A stretch of 64,000 bases of DNA from a bacterium (GCA_004298675.1 SCRI01000080.1:12983-76982), one strand, 5' to 3'. Positions 17,621-27,212 are shown, numbered from the stretch's first letter. Notes: generated from the letters alone by a model not told the origin. Translations and numbers: made by a program.

Positions 17621-18772
17621 CTACGTTGCGCGCGTCTTCCCGGGCAGGAGGAACGGGCGCGCGATCTGCACGATCAAGCCGATCCAGGCGACGAATGCGA
17701 ACCAGCCCGCGAGCGGCGCGAGCGCCGGCGGCGCGAAGGCATACCAGAGCCCGCCGGCGAGCCAGAACGCGAGAATGGCGTGCCCCAACTGCGTTTGATT
17801 CATCTCGCCCAGCATGGGGATGTTGCGGGTTCCCTCCAGGCGCGAGCGGCGCATCCACCAGATGAACGGGATGATGCGCTGGATGTAGCCCACCACGGCC
17901 GTGCCGACGAAGAGCCAGAGCGCGAACACGGCCGCGGTCTCCATCGCGCCCGCGAGCGCCGTGAAGACCGCGCTGCAGCCGAACAACCCGGAGGCCAGCG
18001 CGTAGAGCAGGGTCTCGCGCTGGTAGGCGGGGTTGCGGTTCTTCGCCACGACCCCGAGATTGAAGGCGAACGCCAACGCCGCCACCGCCAAGAGCGGCAT
18101 CCCCACGCGCGGCAGCAGCGCGGCGAGGATGGCCGCGGCGGCGACGGCGATCTCCAGCCACAGCGCACGCGGTTCGAGGCTGAAGCGCTCGAACATGCGC
18201 AGCAGGCGAAAGGTCACGGCTACGATCAGCGTGCCGAAGAAGGCGGCCAGGCCGAAGGTTGCGTGGATGCCGACCAGCGCGCCGGCGTTGAGGCCGCCCG
18301 CGCCCAGTGCGACCGCGATGCCAAGCGCGGCGGTGACGACGAAGCCACCCAGCGCGAGCGCGGCGCCGCGCGCGGTGATGGCCGGCGAGCCCTCACGCAA
18401 CGTCGCCGCGAGAATGCCGCTTTGCAGTAGGACGCCCGCGACGTGCAGCACGCCACCCGCTGTCACGAAGTCGAACTTGCCGAGCGTGAAGCCCGCGACC
18501 AGGAGCACCGTGCCCGCGAGTGCGAGCGGGAGATGGATGAAGCCGAAGGGGACGCCGCGCAGCTGCCGCATGCCCACGACCGGCACGAATTGGTAGAGCG
18601 CCCCCATGGCGATGGTGGCGAAGGAGCCCACGGCCACCAGATGCAGGATCGCGAGCGGCGTCAGCAGACGCAACGCCAGCGCAACTGCCGCGCAGCCGAG
18701 CGCCAGGATTCCCGCGGCAAAGAACAAGAGCGGGAGATACGGCGTGGGAACGGTCGTGCTCTTGGCGCTCAT
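17621..18772 (-). CDS. Polytopic membrane protein, possibly heme-copper-oxidase-I/NnrS-like
   Basis: A 383-residue protein of about 12 hydrophobic helices. The start is the ATG at 18772 (MSAKSTTVPTPYLPL). The longer frame upstream has no membrane-protein character. Scattered intramembrane His residues (AILHLVAVG, GFIHLPLAL, VLHVAGVL, VGIHATFG) recall the His-bearing helices of NnrS and of subunit-I-like proteins that handle haem or NO. I cannot match all six haem-copper ligands, so the call is tentative. It is convergent with the PAP2 gene and divergent from the nitrilase. Confidence 0.5.
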   Translation of the reverse strand: MSAKSTTVPTPYLPLLFFAAGILALGCAAVALALRLLTPLAILHLVAVGSFATIAMGALYQFVPVVGMRQLRGVPFGFIHLPLALAGTVLLVAGFTLGKFDFVTAGGVLHVAGVLLQSGILAATLREGSPAITARGAALALGGFVVTAALGIAVALGAGGLNAGALVGIHATFGLAAFFGTLIVAVTFRLLRMFERFSLEPRALWLEIAVAAAAILAALLPRVGMPLLAVAALAFAFNLGVVAKNRNPAYQRETLLYALASGLFGCSAVFTALAGAMETAAVFALWLFVGTAVVGYIQRIIPFIWWMRRSRLEGTRNIPMLGEMNQTQLGHAILAFWLAGGLWYAFAPPALAPLAGWFAFVAWIGLIVQIARPFLLPGKTRAT

Positions 18773-18876
18773 GCGGGCATCACGCGCCGTTCGTTCGCGC
18801 CGCGGCCCAGCGCCCCTTCGCCCGGGGGATCGCTGCGCGCGCCGGTGAAGAGGCGTCCAAGAGAGGGACCTCAAGC

Positions 18877-19899
18877 ATGAACTATCCCAAGTTCAAAGCC
18901 GCCGCGGCCCATCTGTCGCCGGTCTTCCTGAACGCGGAGAAGACGGTGGCCAAGGCCTGCGACGCGATTCGCGAGGCCGCGCGCAACGGCGCGCAGTTGG
19001 TGACGCTGCCGGAGTCCTACATTCCCGCGTTCCCGGTCTGGGCCGCGCTCTGGGCACCAATCTACAACCATGCGCACTTTCGTGCGCTGGTGGACAATTC
19101 GTTGCGCGTGCCGGGGCCGGAAGTGCAGCGCATCGCGGACACCGCGCGCGAGGCCGGCGTCTTCGTCTCGGTTGGACTCAGCGAGCGCAGCTCCGCCAGC
19201 ATCGGCGGGCTCTGGAACAGCAACCTCTTGATTTCCGACGAGGGCGTGCTGCTCAACCACCATCGCAAGCTCGTGCCGACGTTCTTCGAGAAGATGGTCT
19301 GGGCCGCTGGCGACGGTGCCGGGCTGCGCGTGGCCGAGACGCGGATCGGACGCATCGGTGCGCTCATCTGCGGCGAGAATACCAATCCGTTGGCGCGCTT
19401 CTCGTTGATGGCGCAGTCGGAGGAGGTGCACATCTCCACCTGGCCGCCGATCTGGCCGACGCGGCCGCCCAGCGACGGCCGCCGCTACGATATTGCGGCA
19501 GCCGTGCGCATCCGCGCCGGCGCTCACTCCTTTGAGGCCAAAGCCTTCAATATCGTGGTCTCCGGATTCATGGATGCGGCGATGCGCGACTATCTGGTCG
19601 ACGTCGATTCCGGCGTGGGCGATCTGCTGGACCAGACGCCGCGCAGCGTCTCGATGTTCGTGGGCCCCGACGGTGCGCAGTTCGGCGAGAGCATCAGCGA
19701 CGCCGAGGGCATCATCTACGCCGACATCGACGTCGCGCTGTGCATCGAGCAGAAGCAGTTCCACGACGTTGCCTGCTACTACAACCGTTTCGACGTCTTC
19801 GATCTCAAGGTGGACCGCAAGCGGCTGGAGCCGATCGAGTTTGCCTCCAGTGCGCCGGGGACGGTGAGCGAGGACGAGGCCGCTCAAACACCCAGGTAG
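18877..19899 (+). CDS. Nitrilase (C-N hydrolase)
   Basis: Hydrolyses nitriles to carboxylic acids and ammonia. The catalytic triad contexts are complete: Glu in LPESYIP, Lys in HRKLVPTFFEK, Cys in ALICGENTNP. The WGEN-like Cys motif with CGEN and the TFFEKMVW segment are those of true (aliphatic/aryl) nitrilases rather than amidases. It has 340 residues, with AGGGACC 7 bases upstream of the ATG. Its last 16 bases overlap the tail of the convergent livF-like gene. Confidence 0.92.
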   Translation: MNYPKFKAAAAHLSPVFLNAEKTVAKACDAIREAARNGAQLVTLPESYIPAFPVWAALWAPIYNHAHFRALVDNSLRVPGPEVQRIADTAREAGVFVSVGLSERSSASIGGLWNSNLLISDEGVLLNHHRKLVPTFFEKMVWAAGDGAGLRVAETRIGRIGALICGENTNPLARFSLMAQSEEVHISTWPPIWPTRPPSDGRRYDIAAAVRIRAGAHSFEAKAFNIVVSGFMDAAMRDYLVDVDSGVGDLLDQTPRSVSMFVGPDGAQFGESISDAEGIIYADIDVALCIEQKQFHDVACYYNRFDVFDLKVDRKRLEPIEFASSAPGTVSEDEAAQTPR

Positions 19900-20582
19900 C
19901 GATGCATCAGCTCCGGCTCGCGCTGGAGCGCCTGCGGAGTGCCGTCGTAGATGACGTGCCCTTTGCTCAGAATGTAGCAGCGGTGGGCTAACGCAAGTGC
20001 GGCGCGGACGTTCTGCTCCACGATCACGATCGTGCGTCCCTGCTCGGCGAGCAGTTTCGTGGTGGCGATGAGGTTCTGCACGATGATCGGAGCCAGACCC
20101 TCGAAGGGTTCGTCCAGGAGGATCAAGCGCGCGTCCCGGATCAGCGCACGGGCGATTGCCAGCATCTGCTGCTCTCCGCCGGAGAGCGCGCGCCCCATGT
20201 TGCGGCGCCGCTGCTCCAAGCGCGGGAAGAGCTCGTAGATGCGGCCGAGCGTCCACGCCTGCGGCGCCGTCAGTGCCGCCAGCTTGAGGTTCTCCTCCAC
20301 GGTGATCGAAGGCACGATGCGCCGCTCGTCGGGCACGAGCTGGACGCCGCGCCGCGCAACTTCGTAAGCCGGGAGTCCGGCGATCGGCTTGCCGGCGAAG
20401 CGGATCGTTCCCGCACGCGGTTTGAGCACGCCCATCAGCGTCTTCATCGTGGTGGTCTTGCCCGAACCGTTGCGCCCCAGCAGCGCCACCAGTTCACCCT
20501 CCTCGACGTGCAGCGAGACGTCGAACAGGATGTGCGAGTCGCCGTAGTACGTGTGAATCTTCTCGACTTCCAGCAGGCTCAC
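19884..20582 (-). CDS. livF: ABC transporter ATPase, LivF type
   Basis: Second ATPase of a branched-chain amino acid/amide importer, 232 residues. Walker A GRNGSGKTTT, signature LSGGEQQMLAIARALI, Walker B RLILLDEPFEGLAP. LivF-class features (short, GVQLVPDERRIVPSITVEENL) are present. Its ATG overlaps the stop of livG by 4 bases. Confidence 0.92.
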   Translation of the reverse strand: MSLLEVEKIHTYYGDSHILFDVSLHVEEGELVALLGRNGSGKTTTMKTLMGVLKPRAGTIRFAGKPIAGLPAYEVARRGVQLVPDERRIVPSITVEENLKLAALTAPQAWTLGRIYELFPRLEQRRRNMGRALSGGEQQMLAIARALIRDARLILLDEPFEGLAPIIVQNLIATTKLLAEQGRTIVIVEQNVRAALALAHRCYILSKGHVIYDGTPQALQREPELMHRYLGV

Positions 20583-21322
20583 AGCGCGCCTCCGAGATAG
20601 GCTTCCTGGACCGCGGGATGGGCGCGGATCTCCTCCGGCGGCCCCTCCGCGATCTTGCGGCCCTCGTGCATGACCGTGATGCGGTCGGCGAGCTCGAACA
20701 CCACGTCCATGTCGTGCTCGACGACGATGATCGTCACGCTCTTGCGCAGTTCCTTGACCAGTTGGACGGTGCCCTTCGACTCCTCGGGGCTCATGCCGGC
20801 AGTCGGCTCATCCAGTAGCAAGAGATCTGGCTGCGTCGCCAAAGCTAAGCCGATCTCCAGACGCCGCTTCTCGCCGTAGGCGAGATCGGCGGCGCGCGTC
20901 TGGGCGCGCTCCTCTAGATTCATCGCGCGCAGCACCCCGGCTAGCACGTCCGCGAGGCCGCGCACACCGCGTAGGCGGCGGAAGGGATCGAAGCGGAACG
21001 GGCCACGCAATTTCGCCAGCGCGGGAATGACGATGTTCTCGGAGACGGTGAGGTTGGGGAAAATCTGCGTGGTCTGGTAGCTCTTGCTGATGCCGCGGCG
21101 GCAGATCTCCGTGGCATTCAGGCCCGTGATGGGCGCGTCTTTGAAATGGATATGGCCCGAGGTCGGCCGCAGCTCGCCGCTGAGCATCTTGAAGAGCGTG
21201 CTCTTGCCGGCGCCATTTGGGCCGATCAGGGCGTTCACCGTGCCCTGGCGCACCTCGAGCGAGAGCTCGTTGACGGCGGTCAAGCCGCCGAAGCGTTTGG
21301 TAATGCTGCGAGCCTCGAGCAT
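20579..21322 (-). CDS. livG: ABC transporter ATPase, LivG type
   Basis: First ATPase of the same importer, 247 residues. Walker A GPNGAGKSTL, LivG-specific insert ISKSYQTTQIFPNLTVSENIV, signature LAYGEKRRLEIGLAL (the LAYG form typical of LivG), Walker B LLLLDEPTAGM. Start ATG at 21322, 8 bases after livM. A longer open frame above it is an alternate-frame shadow of livM. Confidence 0.92.
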   Translation of the reverse strand: MLEARSITKRFGGLTAVNELSLEVRQGTVNALIGPNGAGKSTLFKMLSGELRPTSGHIHFKDAPITGLNATEICRRGISKSYQTTQIFPNLTVSENIVIPALAKLRGPFRFDPFRRLRGVRGLADVLAGVLRAMNLEERAQTRAADLAYGEKRRLEIGLALATQPDLLLLDEPTAGMSPEESKGTVQLVKELRKSVTIIVVEHDMDVVFELADRITVMHEGRKIAEGPPEEIRAHPAVQEAYLGGAL

Positions 21323-21330
21323 CGCCGCCA

Positions 21331-22356
21331 CTATGCCGTGCCCTCGTCGGTGCGCGGCGCGGGCGCGCGCCGCAAGCGGAAGAGCCCGATGCCGTCGCTG
21401 ATACCGCCCGCGATGCCGCGCCGGAAGAGCGTTACCAGAACGATAAAGGTCAGCCCCAAGATGATTTTCCAGAACGCGCCCACGCCGTGCAGGTTCTGCA
21501 GCGCCTCGCGCAGGTAACTCCAAAGTCCCGCGCCCACGAGCGGGCCGATCAGCGTGCCCGCTCCACCGATGATCGTCATGATGATGATCTCGCCGGATTG
21601 GTCGATCGAGAAGGCGTCCGGCGGCATGTAGCCTTGGAAGATGCCCAGCAGACCGCCGGCCATGCCGGCATAGGCGGCGGCGATCGTGAAGATCGCGAGC
21701 TTGTATTTGGGGACGTTGTGCCCTACCGCCGCGGCGCGGGCGGGGTTTTCGAGAATCGCGCGCAGCACCGCGCCCATGGGCGAGCGCACGATGCGCCGCG
21801 CGATCCAGTAGCCGGCGAAGAAGCACACCGCGACAAAGTAGTAGAGCGCGAGGTTCGAGTGCACGTGCAGCGTGGTGAAGCCTAGCGGGATCTCGGGTTT
21901 GGGTAGTCCCGGCAGGCCGTTCTCGCCGCCGGTCCACTTTGCCAGCGGTGAGTTTTCGAGGAAGTAGAAGACCTCGCCGAACGCCAGCGTCAGCATCGCG
22001 AAGTAGACGCCGGCCTGGCGCAGGCAAAGATAGCCGATCAGCGTGCCGCACAGGGCCGCCACGATCGTGCCGGCGGCCAATGCCCAGAGCGTATTGTGGA
22101 GCAGGCCCGTGCTCAGCAGGTAGGCGGTGACAAAGCCGCCGGTGCCATAGAAGGCGGCCTGCCCGAACGAGAGCATGCCGGTGTAGCCGAAGATGAGATC
22201 CATCCCGATCCCGAAGAGCCCGAGGATCAAGATGCGCGTCGCGAGGTTGGCGTAGCCGCCGATGGCCGGAAAGATCCACGGGAAGGCGATCAGGAAGAGC
22301 GCGACGGCGAGCTCGGCGCGCCAGGTGGAGCGGTCTCCGACGGCACGCAAGATCAC
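21331..22356 (-). CDS. livM: ABC transporter permease, LivM type
   Basis: Membrane subunit, 341 residues, about ten helices. Typical LivM elements: LILGLFGIGMDLIFGYTGMLSFGQAAFYG in mid-protein and RSPMGAVLRAILENPARAAAVGHNV, the coupling loop. Start GTG at 22356 within a GTGA overlap with the livH stop. Ends with an Arg/Pro-rich cytoplasmic tail. Confidence 0.92.
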   Translation of the reverse strand: MILRAVGDRSTWRAELAVALFLIAFPWIFPAIGGYANLATRILILGLFGIGMDLIFGYTGMLSFGQAAFYGTGGFVTAYLLSTGLLHNTLWALAAGTIVAALCGTLIGYLCLRQAGVYFAMLTLAFGEVFYFLENSPLAKWTGGENGLPGLPKPEIPLGFTTLHVHSNLALYYFVAVCFFAGYWIARRIVRSPMGAVLRAILENPARAAAVGHNVPKYKLAIFTIAAAYAGMAGGLLGIFQGYMPPDAFSIDQSGEIIIMTIIGGAGTLIGPLVGAGLWSYLREALQNLHGVGAFWKIILGLTFIVLVTLFRRGIAGGISDGIGLFRLRRAPAPRTDEGTA

Positions 22357-23225
22357 AGCCGGCCCTCCGTGCCGAAGAGGCCCTGCGGGCGCAGGATGAG
22401 CACGAGCGCCATGGCGAGGTAGAGCATGACTTGCGCGTAGTCGGGCGCCCAGATCGTGGTGATGCTGATGATTTCGCCGGCGATGATGCCTCCCGCGATC
22501 GATCCGGTAAACGAGCCCAAGCCACCGATCACGACCACCACGAACGACTCGACCAAAACCGATGCCCCCATGTCGGGATCGACCGCGACGATCGGGGCGT
22601 CGATCACGCCGGAGAATCCCGCCACCATGGCTCCGATGACGAAGACCGCCAACAGCGTCTTGGTGACGTCGATGCCGAGGATGTTGACGATGAGACTGTC
22701 GTCGATGCCGGCGCGGACGATCAGGCCCAAACGCGTCTTGTAGAGCACGAGGTAGATGGCCGTCAGCGTGATCGCGGCAATCACGATCACCTGCAGACGA
22801 TAGTTCGGATAGACCAGGAACCCCAGATTGGTGGCGCCCATGCCCCATGGCGGCATGGGAAAGAGTTGCGTCTTTCCGCCGAAGATCGCGCGCACGATCT
22901 CCACGATGACGATCGCCAACCCGAAGGTGACGAGGATCTGATCTTCGGGCGGCCTTCGGTAGAAGAGCCGGATCAGCACGCGCTCGACGACGATGCCCAA
23001 TGCGAGCACAACCAGCGCGCCCGCCAACAGCGCCAGCGCGAACGAGTTGGTGCGCTCGAAGGTCACGAGCCCCGCGTAGGCGCCTACCATGAAGAAGACG
23101 CCGTGCGCGAAGTTCACGAGTCCCAAGAGCCCAAAGGTGATCGTCAGGCCCAACGCCACCAGCGCCAGGATAGACCCCAGCGCCAATCCGTTCAGTAACT
23201 GAGCGATCAGGAGATGCCAGTTCAC
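22353..23225 (-). CDS. livH: ABC transporter permease, LivH type
   Basis: Membrane subunit, 290 residues. Starts MNWHLLIAQLLNGLALG and continues with the LivH signature GLTITFGLLGLVNFAHGVF. The coupling region includes YKTRLGLIVRAGIDD. It follows the binding-protein gene after 18 bases and is coupled to livM. Confidence 0.93.
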   Translation of the reverse strand: MNWHLLIAQLLNGLALGSILALVALGLTITFGLLGLVNFAHGVFFMVGAYAGLVTFERTNSFALALLAGALVVLALGIVVERVLIRLFYRRPPEDQILVTFGLAIVIVEIVRAIFGGKTQLFPMPPWGMGATNLGFLVYPNYRLQVIVIAAITLTAIYLVLYKTRLGLIVRAGIDDSLIVNILGIDVTKTLLAVFVIGAMVAGFSGVIDAPIVAVDPDMGASVLVESFVVVVIGGLGSFTGSIAGGIIAGEIISITTIWAPDYAQVMLYLAMALVLILRPQGLFGTEGRL

Positions 23226-23243
23226 GCCTGAGCGCGCCCTTCT

Positions 23244-24623
23244 CTAGGTGTAGCCGGGCAGGTGGCAGCCGAACAGGCCGAGCGGCGGAACCGCCTCCGC
23301 TCCCGGCACCATGCCCACGATCTCGAAGTAGTCGTCCTTGTTCGCCATCGCGGAGGGCTTCTTGCCTTTGAGCACCGGCACCGGGCGGATCTGCTGGTGA
23401 TCTCCGGCACGGTAGGCCACCGGGCCGAGACAGAGATCGATCTTGTGGCCGCTCTCCAGAGTCTTGATGACCTCGGGCGGATAGAACGTGCCCGCGCGTT
23501 CGACGGCGTCGGCCCACGTCAAGGTTTGATCGTAGGCGATGTGCGCGGTCCAGCGCGGATAGATGCCGTGGTACTCCTTGAGGAAGGCATCGAGGAAGAT
23601 CTTCGAGTTCGCGGCGGCCTCCGGGTAGGCTTTATTGCCGGCCAAACCCCAATACCAGTCCTGCGTTCCGTACACGCCCGCCATGATCTCCGCGCCCACA
23701 CCGTCCGGCATGTACGAGGAGATGTTGGGCACGATCATCTGCATTGTCTTGAAGATACCGAACTGCGCGGCTTGCTTCGTGGACGCCACGGCGTCGTTGC
23801 CGAACTCGATGTTGACGAAGACGTCGGCACCGGAGTTGGCGATGTTGAGGAGATACGAGCTGTAGTCGGTCGTGCCCACCGGTGCGAGGTAGTGGTTGAC
23901 GGTGGTCCAGCCGATCTTCTCCGTGAACTCCTTCATCGAATCGTAGAGCGTGGTGCCGTAGGTGTAGTCCGGCACCAGGTAGACCGCACGGCGCTTGGTT
24001 CCAAGTTCCTTCTTCAGGACAGGAGCCAGCGCTTTGGCGTCCATGTATGCCGACGGCTGCGAGCGGAAGCCGTAGCGTTGACAGTCCTTACCGGTGGTGT
24101 CGTTGGAGCCGCTCGCGCCGGAGAGAAAGACGACCTTCTCGCGCTGAGCCAGCTTCGCCAGCGCGATGACAACGGCGCTGCTGGTGTCACCGCAGATCAT
24201 GATCGCCTTGTCCCGCTCGATGAACTCGGTTGCCGCTTGCACGGCTGGATTGGCCTTGGTCTCCGAGTCGCCGATCTTGTAGACGAGCCGTTTGCCCAGT
24301 ACGCCCTTACCCGAGAGCGTCGGTACTTTGCTTACCAGCCCGCCGCCGCCGTTGAGATGCTTGATGGCGAGCTTGTAACCCTTGACCAGATCCTCGCCGT
24401 CGGCTGAGTACGAGCCGGTGAGGTCGGAGATGATGCCGATCATCGCGGTGTCGCCGCTCACGCCCGCCGGGAACGTTCCGAGGGCGGGGTACGATTTCGC
24501 TGACTTCGCGGCGCGCACGATCGCTGGAAAGCCGACTGTCGCGGTGGCGGCGGCCGCCGCCGTGCCTTTCAGGAAAAGGTTGCGGCTGAGCGCCGACTCT
24601 TTCGTTCCGTTTCGCGTATCCAT
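23244..24623 (-). CDS. livK: ABC transporter substrate-binding protein (LivK family)
   Basis: Periplasmic ligand receptor heading the importer operon, 459 residues. The N-terminus SRNLFLKGTAAAAATATVG looks like a Tat leader with Arg-Asn instead of Arg-Arg. Mature domain: MIGIISDLTGSYSADGEDLV, SGASGSNDTTGKDC, VYLVPDYTYGTTL. The family covers branched-chain amino acids, urea, short amides and aromatic compounds. The neighbouring nitrilase hints at nitrile- or amide-derived compounds, which is inference. A small inverted repeat lies about 100 bases upstream. Confidence 0.9.
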   Translation of the reverse strand: MDTRNGTKESALSRNLFLKGTAAAAATATVGFPAIVRAAKSAKSYPALGTFPAGVSGDTAMIGIISDLTGSYSADGEDLVKGYKLAIKHLNGGGGLVSKVPTLSGKGVLGKRLVYKIGDSETKANPAVQAATEFIERDKAIMICGDTSSAVVIALAKLAQREKVVFLSGASGSNDTTGKDCQRYGFRSQPSAYMDAKALAPVLKKELGTKRRAVYLVPDYTYGTTLYDSMKEFTEKIGWTTVNHYLAPVGTTDYSSYLLNIANSGADVFVNIEFGNDAVASTKQAAQFGIFKTMQMIVPNISSYMPDGVGAEIMAGVYGTQDWYWGLAGNKAYPEAAANSKIFLDAFLKEYHGIYPRWTAHIAYDQTLTWADAVERAGTFYPPEVIKTLESGHKIDLCLGPVAYRAGDHQQIRPVPVLKGKKPSAMANKDDYFEIVGMVPGAEAVPPLGLFGCHLPGYT

Positions 24624-24721
24624 GGTCCCGACGTCCTTTCATCATTACGGATCTCACAGGAGAAGAACCGACGAGGTTGACGCTGCCAGGCCACTACATG
24701 ACGGACATAGCGGTACCTAAT

Positions 24722-24744
24722 TTCCTGTATCATGAAATCAGGAA
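24722..24744. repeat. Inverted repeat upstream of livK
   Basis: TTCCTG at 24722-24727 and CAGGAA at 24739-24744 are separated by 11 bases in a locally AT-rich patch of the 200-base gap between purF and livK. Size and location fit an operator for a dimeric regulator, but there is no second copy to support it. Confidence 0.3.
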
Positions 24745-24823
24745 CGCATGAGATCGCCGCTCTATTCGCGAGGCTAAGACGAGATCATTCTCCGCGCGAT
24801 CAGATCGCGAAGAAGTGCGTTGA

Positions 24824-26326
24824 CTAACGGAGCGCGGGTGCCGGGCTCGCTGCTGCCGCAGCCTGCGTGCGCGATGCGGGGCGTCTGCGCTCGATCTCCG
24901 CGAGCATCAGCGGCGTGACGTCGCCGGTGATGTAGACGCCGTCGAAACAAGACGTTTCGAAATGCTTGATGGCGGGATTGCCTTCGCTGGCAGCGGCGAC
25001 CAAGTCGGAGAGATCTTGGTAGATCAGCGCATCGGCACCGATCGCCGCGCAGATCTCTTCCTCGGTGCGCCCGTGCGCGATCAGCTCTTGGCGGCTGGGC
25101 ATGTCGATACCGTAGACGTTGGGAAAGCGCACGGGCGGAGCCGCGGAGGCGAAGTAGACGTTGCGCGCGCCGGCGTCGCGCGCGGTCTGCACGATCTGGC
25201 GCGAGGTGGTTCCGCGCACGATCGAGTCGTCCACCAGCAGCACGTTCTTGCCCGCGAACTCTTGCGGAATGATGTTGAGCTTCTGGCGCACCGAAGCCCG
25301 GCGCAACGTCTGATCGGGCATGATGAACGTGCGCCCGATGTAACGGTTCTTCACGAAGCCTTCGCGGTAGTTGAGTTTGAGGCGGTTGGCCAGCTCCATC
25401 GCGGCGGGGCGGCTCGTATCCGGAATGGGAATCACGACGTCGATGGCGAGGTGCGCGTAGAAACGGCGGATCTTCTCCGCCAGACGCTCGCCCAGCCGCA
25501 ACCGCGTCTGATAGACGGAGACGCCGTCGAGCACCGAGTCCGGCCGCGCTAGATAGACGTACTCGAAGATGCACGGATAACCGTCGACGTCGCCGGCGCA
25601 GCGCCGTGACGAGAAACTCCCGTCGACGCCGATGAAGACCGCCTCGCCCGGCGCCACGTCGCGCAGCAACGTGAATCCGAGTACGTCGAGCGCCACCGAT
25701 TCGGAGGCGATCAAGTACTCGTCGTGGCCGTTGGCGCGGCTATGCCCGATGACGAGCGGACGGATGCCGAAGGCGTCGCGGAAGGCCAGTAGCCCATAGC
25801 CCGCGATCAAGGCTACGACCGCGTAGGCGCCGCGACAGCGCCGATGGACCGCGGAGACGGCGTCGAAGACGACGTCGGGGCTCAGCTTACGATGCTCGGA
25901 GGCGCGCCCGATTTCGTGGGCCAGAACGTTCAGCAGCACCTCCGAGTCCGAGCCGGTGTTGACGTGCCGCAGATCGTCTTGGAAGAGCTCGTGCTTGAGT
26001 TGTTCGGCGTTGGTGAGGTTGCCGTTGTGCCCGAGGATGATGCCGTAGGGCGAGTTGACGTAGAGCGGCTGAGCCTCGGTGAACGCCGAGGAACCCGCGG
26101 TGGGATAGCGCGCGTGCCCGATCCCGATGTTGCCCTGCAGATTGCGCATGTCGCGCGTGCGGAAGACGTCTCGGACCAGGCCGTTGCCTTTGTGCACGTA
26201 GAAGCGATGACCGCTGGACGTAGCGATGCCTGCCGCATCCTGACCGCGATGCTGGAGGACCAACAGCCCGTCGTAGATCAGTTGACCGACTGGGCTAGTC
26301 GAGACGACGCCGATGATTCCGCACAT
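24824..26326 (-). CDS. purF: Amidophosphoribosyltransferase
   Basis: First committed step of purine synthesis: PRPP plus glutamine to phosphoribosylamine. It has 500 residues. The catalytic Cys2 (MCGIIGV) is exposed after Met removal with no propeptide, as in the E. coli-type enzyme. Glutaminase motifs [10 protein letters not shown] and GHARYPTAG and the PRPP loop [14 protein letters not shown] are present. ATG at 26326 lies 101 bases after the initiator tRNA on the same strand. No other pur genes are adjacent. Confidence 0.95.
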   Translation of the reverse strand: MCGIIGVVSTSPVGQLIYDGLLVLQHRGQDAAGIATSSGHRFYVHKGNGLVRDVFRTRDMRNLQGNIGIGHARYPTAGSSAFTEAQPLYVNSPYGIILGHNGNLTNAEQLKHELFQDDLRHVNTGSDSEVLLNVLAHEIGRASEHRKLSPDVVFDAVSAVHRRCRGAYAVVALIAGYGLLAFRDAFGIRPLVIGHSRANGHDEYLIASESVALDVLGFTLLRDVAPGEAVFIGVDGSFSSRRCAGDVDGYPCIFEYVYLARPDSVLDGVSVYQTRLRLGERLAEKIRRFYAHLAIDVVIPIPDTSRPAAMELANRLKLNYREGFVKNRYIGRTFIMPDQTLRRASVRQKLNIIPQEFAGKNVLLVDDSIVRGTTSRQIVQTARDAGARNVYFASAAPPVRFPNVYGIDMPSRQELIAHGRTEEEICAAIGADALIYQDLSDLVAAASEGNPAIKHFETSCFDGVYITGDVTPLMLAEIERRRPASRTQAAAAASPAPALR

Positions 26327-26392
26327 GATGCCCGCAAAGCCAAGGACACGCGGCCCAAGAGATTGGTTGCGCGACTCCGCGTTTCTACCGGA

Positions 26393-26420
26393 AGGAGCCT
26401 GCCCTCTCGAGCAGGCTCCT
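26393..26420 (-). terminator. Hairpin between tRNA-fMet and purF
   Basis: A perfect 10-bp inverted repeat (AGGAGCCTGC / GCAGGCTCCT) with an 8-base loop lies 7 bases beyond the 3' end of the tRNA and 66 bases before purF. The T tract is weak, so it may be a terminator for the tRNA transcript or a processing or attenuation hairpin in the purF leader. Confidence 0.5.
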
Positions 26421-26426
26421 CGTCAG

Positions 26427-26504
<78 letters not shown>

Positions 26505-26563
26505 ACGGAACGCAACACATTCTACTTGAAGTCGATGTGTGCGGTCAACCCCCTGCATGCGCG

Positions 26564-27157
26564 CTAGATGCGGAAGCCGACGCCGAGATACGGATAGGTC
26601 AGCACGCTGCGCGAGTCGGGTGCGGCACAGCGGCCGGACGTGTCGCAGACTTGACCCGAGGGCGTGCTGAAGAGCGCCATCACGCCGGCCTGTAGATGGG
26701 CGCTGCCGCCGAGTGGTACGCGTGCGCCGAGCTCAAGCGTGGGTCCATTGGCGATCGTTCCACCCTGTGCGGCGGTTCCGAAACCGGCGAAGTTGGCGCT
26801 GCTGAAGCCGCCGTGCTCCCAGGCGTAACCGCCGCCGGCGTAGAGGGAAAAGTGTCCGAAGTAGGTGCGCGCGAACGTCACGCCGACTTGGAAGAAGTGA
26901 AAGCTCGTGTCCAGCAGCGTAGCGGGGCGCGCGGGCGTGCTCAGACTGAAGCTGTCCGTCAGCGCAGCGGCGACGCGCGCGAAGACCCGGACGTCGTATC
27001 CGCCCAAGCCTGGAAGGTCGGCGTCCGCCTCCGCCGCGCTCGCGAAGGGTTGCCGATCGCTGACCGGAGGCAGGACCAAGAACGTGAGGTCTGCGGCGGA
27101 TGCGGGCACGCCTCCCGCTAGGAACGCGCAGGCGATGACCGGTGCGAGAGCACGCAT
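26564..27157 (-). CDS. Small outer-membrane beta-barrel protein
   Basis: A 197-residue protein with a signal peptide (cleavage near ASAAD, about residue 22). The body alternates polar and hydrophobic residues with many Gly and aromatics (FSLYAGGGYAWEHGG, LTYPYLGVGFRI). It ends in a barrel-like strand, LGVGFRI. One Cys pair (QVCDTSGRC) may form a disulfide in a loop. It resembles OmpW/OmpA-barrel-sized proteins, but I cannot name a family. It is divergent from the adenosine deaminase gene. Confidence 0.65.
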   Translation of the reverse strand: MRALAPVIACAFLAGGVPASAADLTFLVLPPVSDRQPFASAAEADADLPGLGGYDVRVFARVAAALTDSFSLSTPARPATLLDTSFHFFQVGVTFARTYFGHFSLYAGGGYAWEHGGFSSANFAGFGTAAQGGTIANGPTLELGARVPLGGSAHLQAGVMALFSTPSGQVCDTSGRCAAPDSRSVLTYPYLGVGFRI

Positions 27158-27212
27158 GCGCCCCTGCTACGCCGCAGGCGGCCGGGCGCCTGCAGCGAAG
27201 CCGAATTCCACC

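Noticed and set aside
20579-22525. 648-residue fusion-like frame covering livG and part of livM
   Set aside because: Only its last 247 residues (from 21322) are LivG; the front is livM read in another frame.
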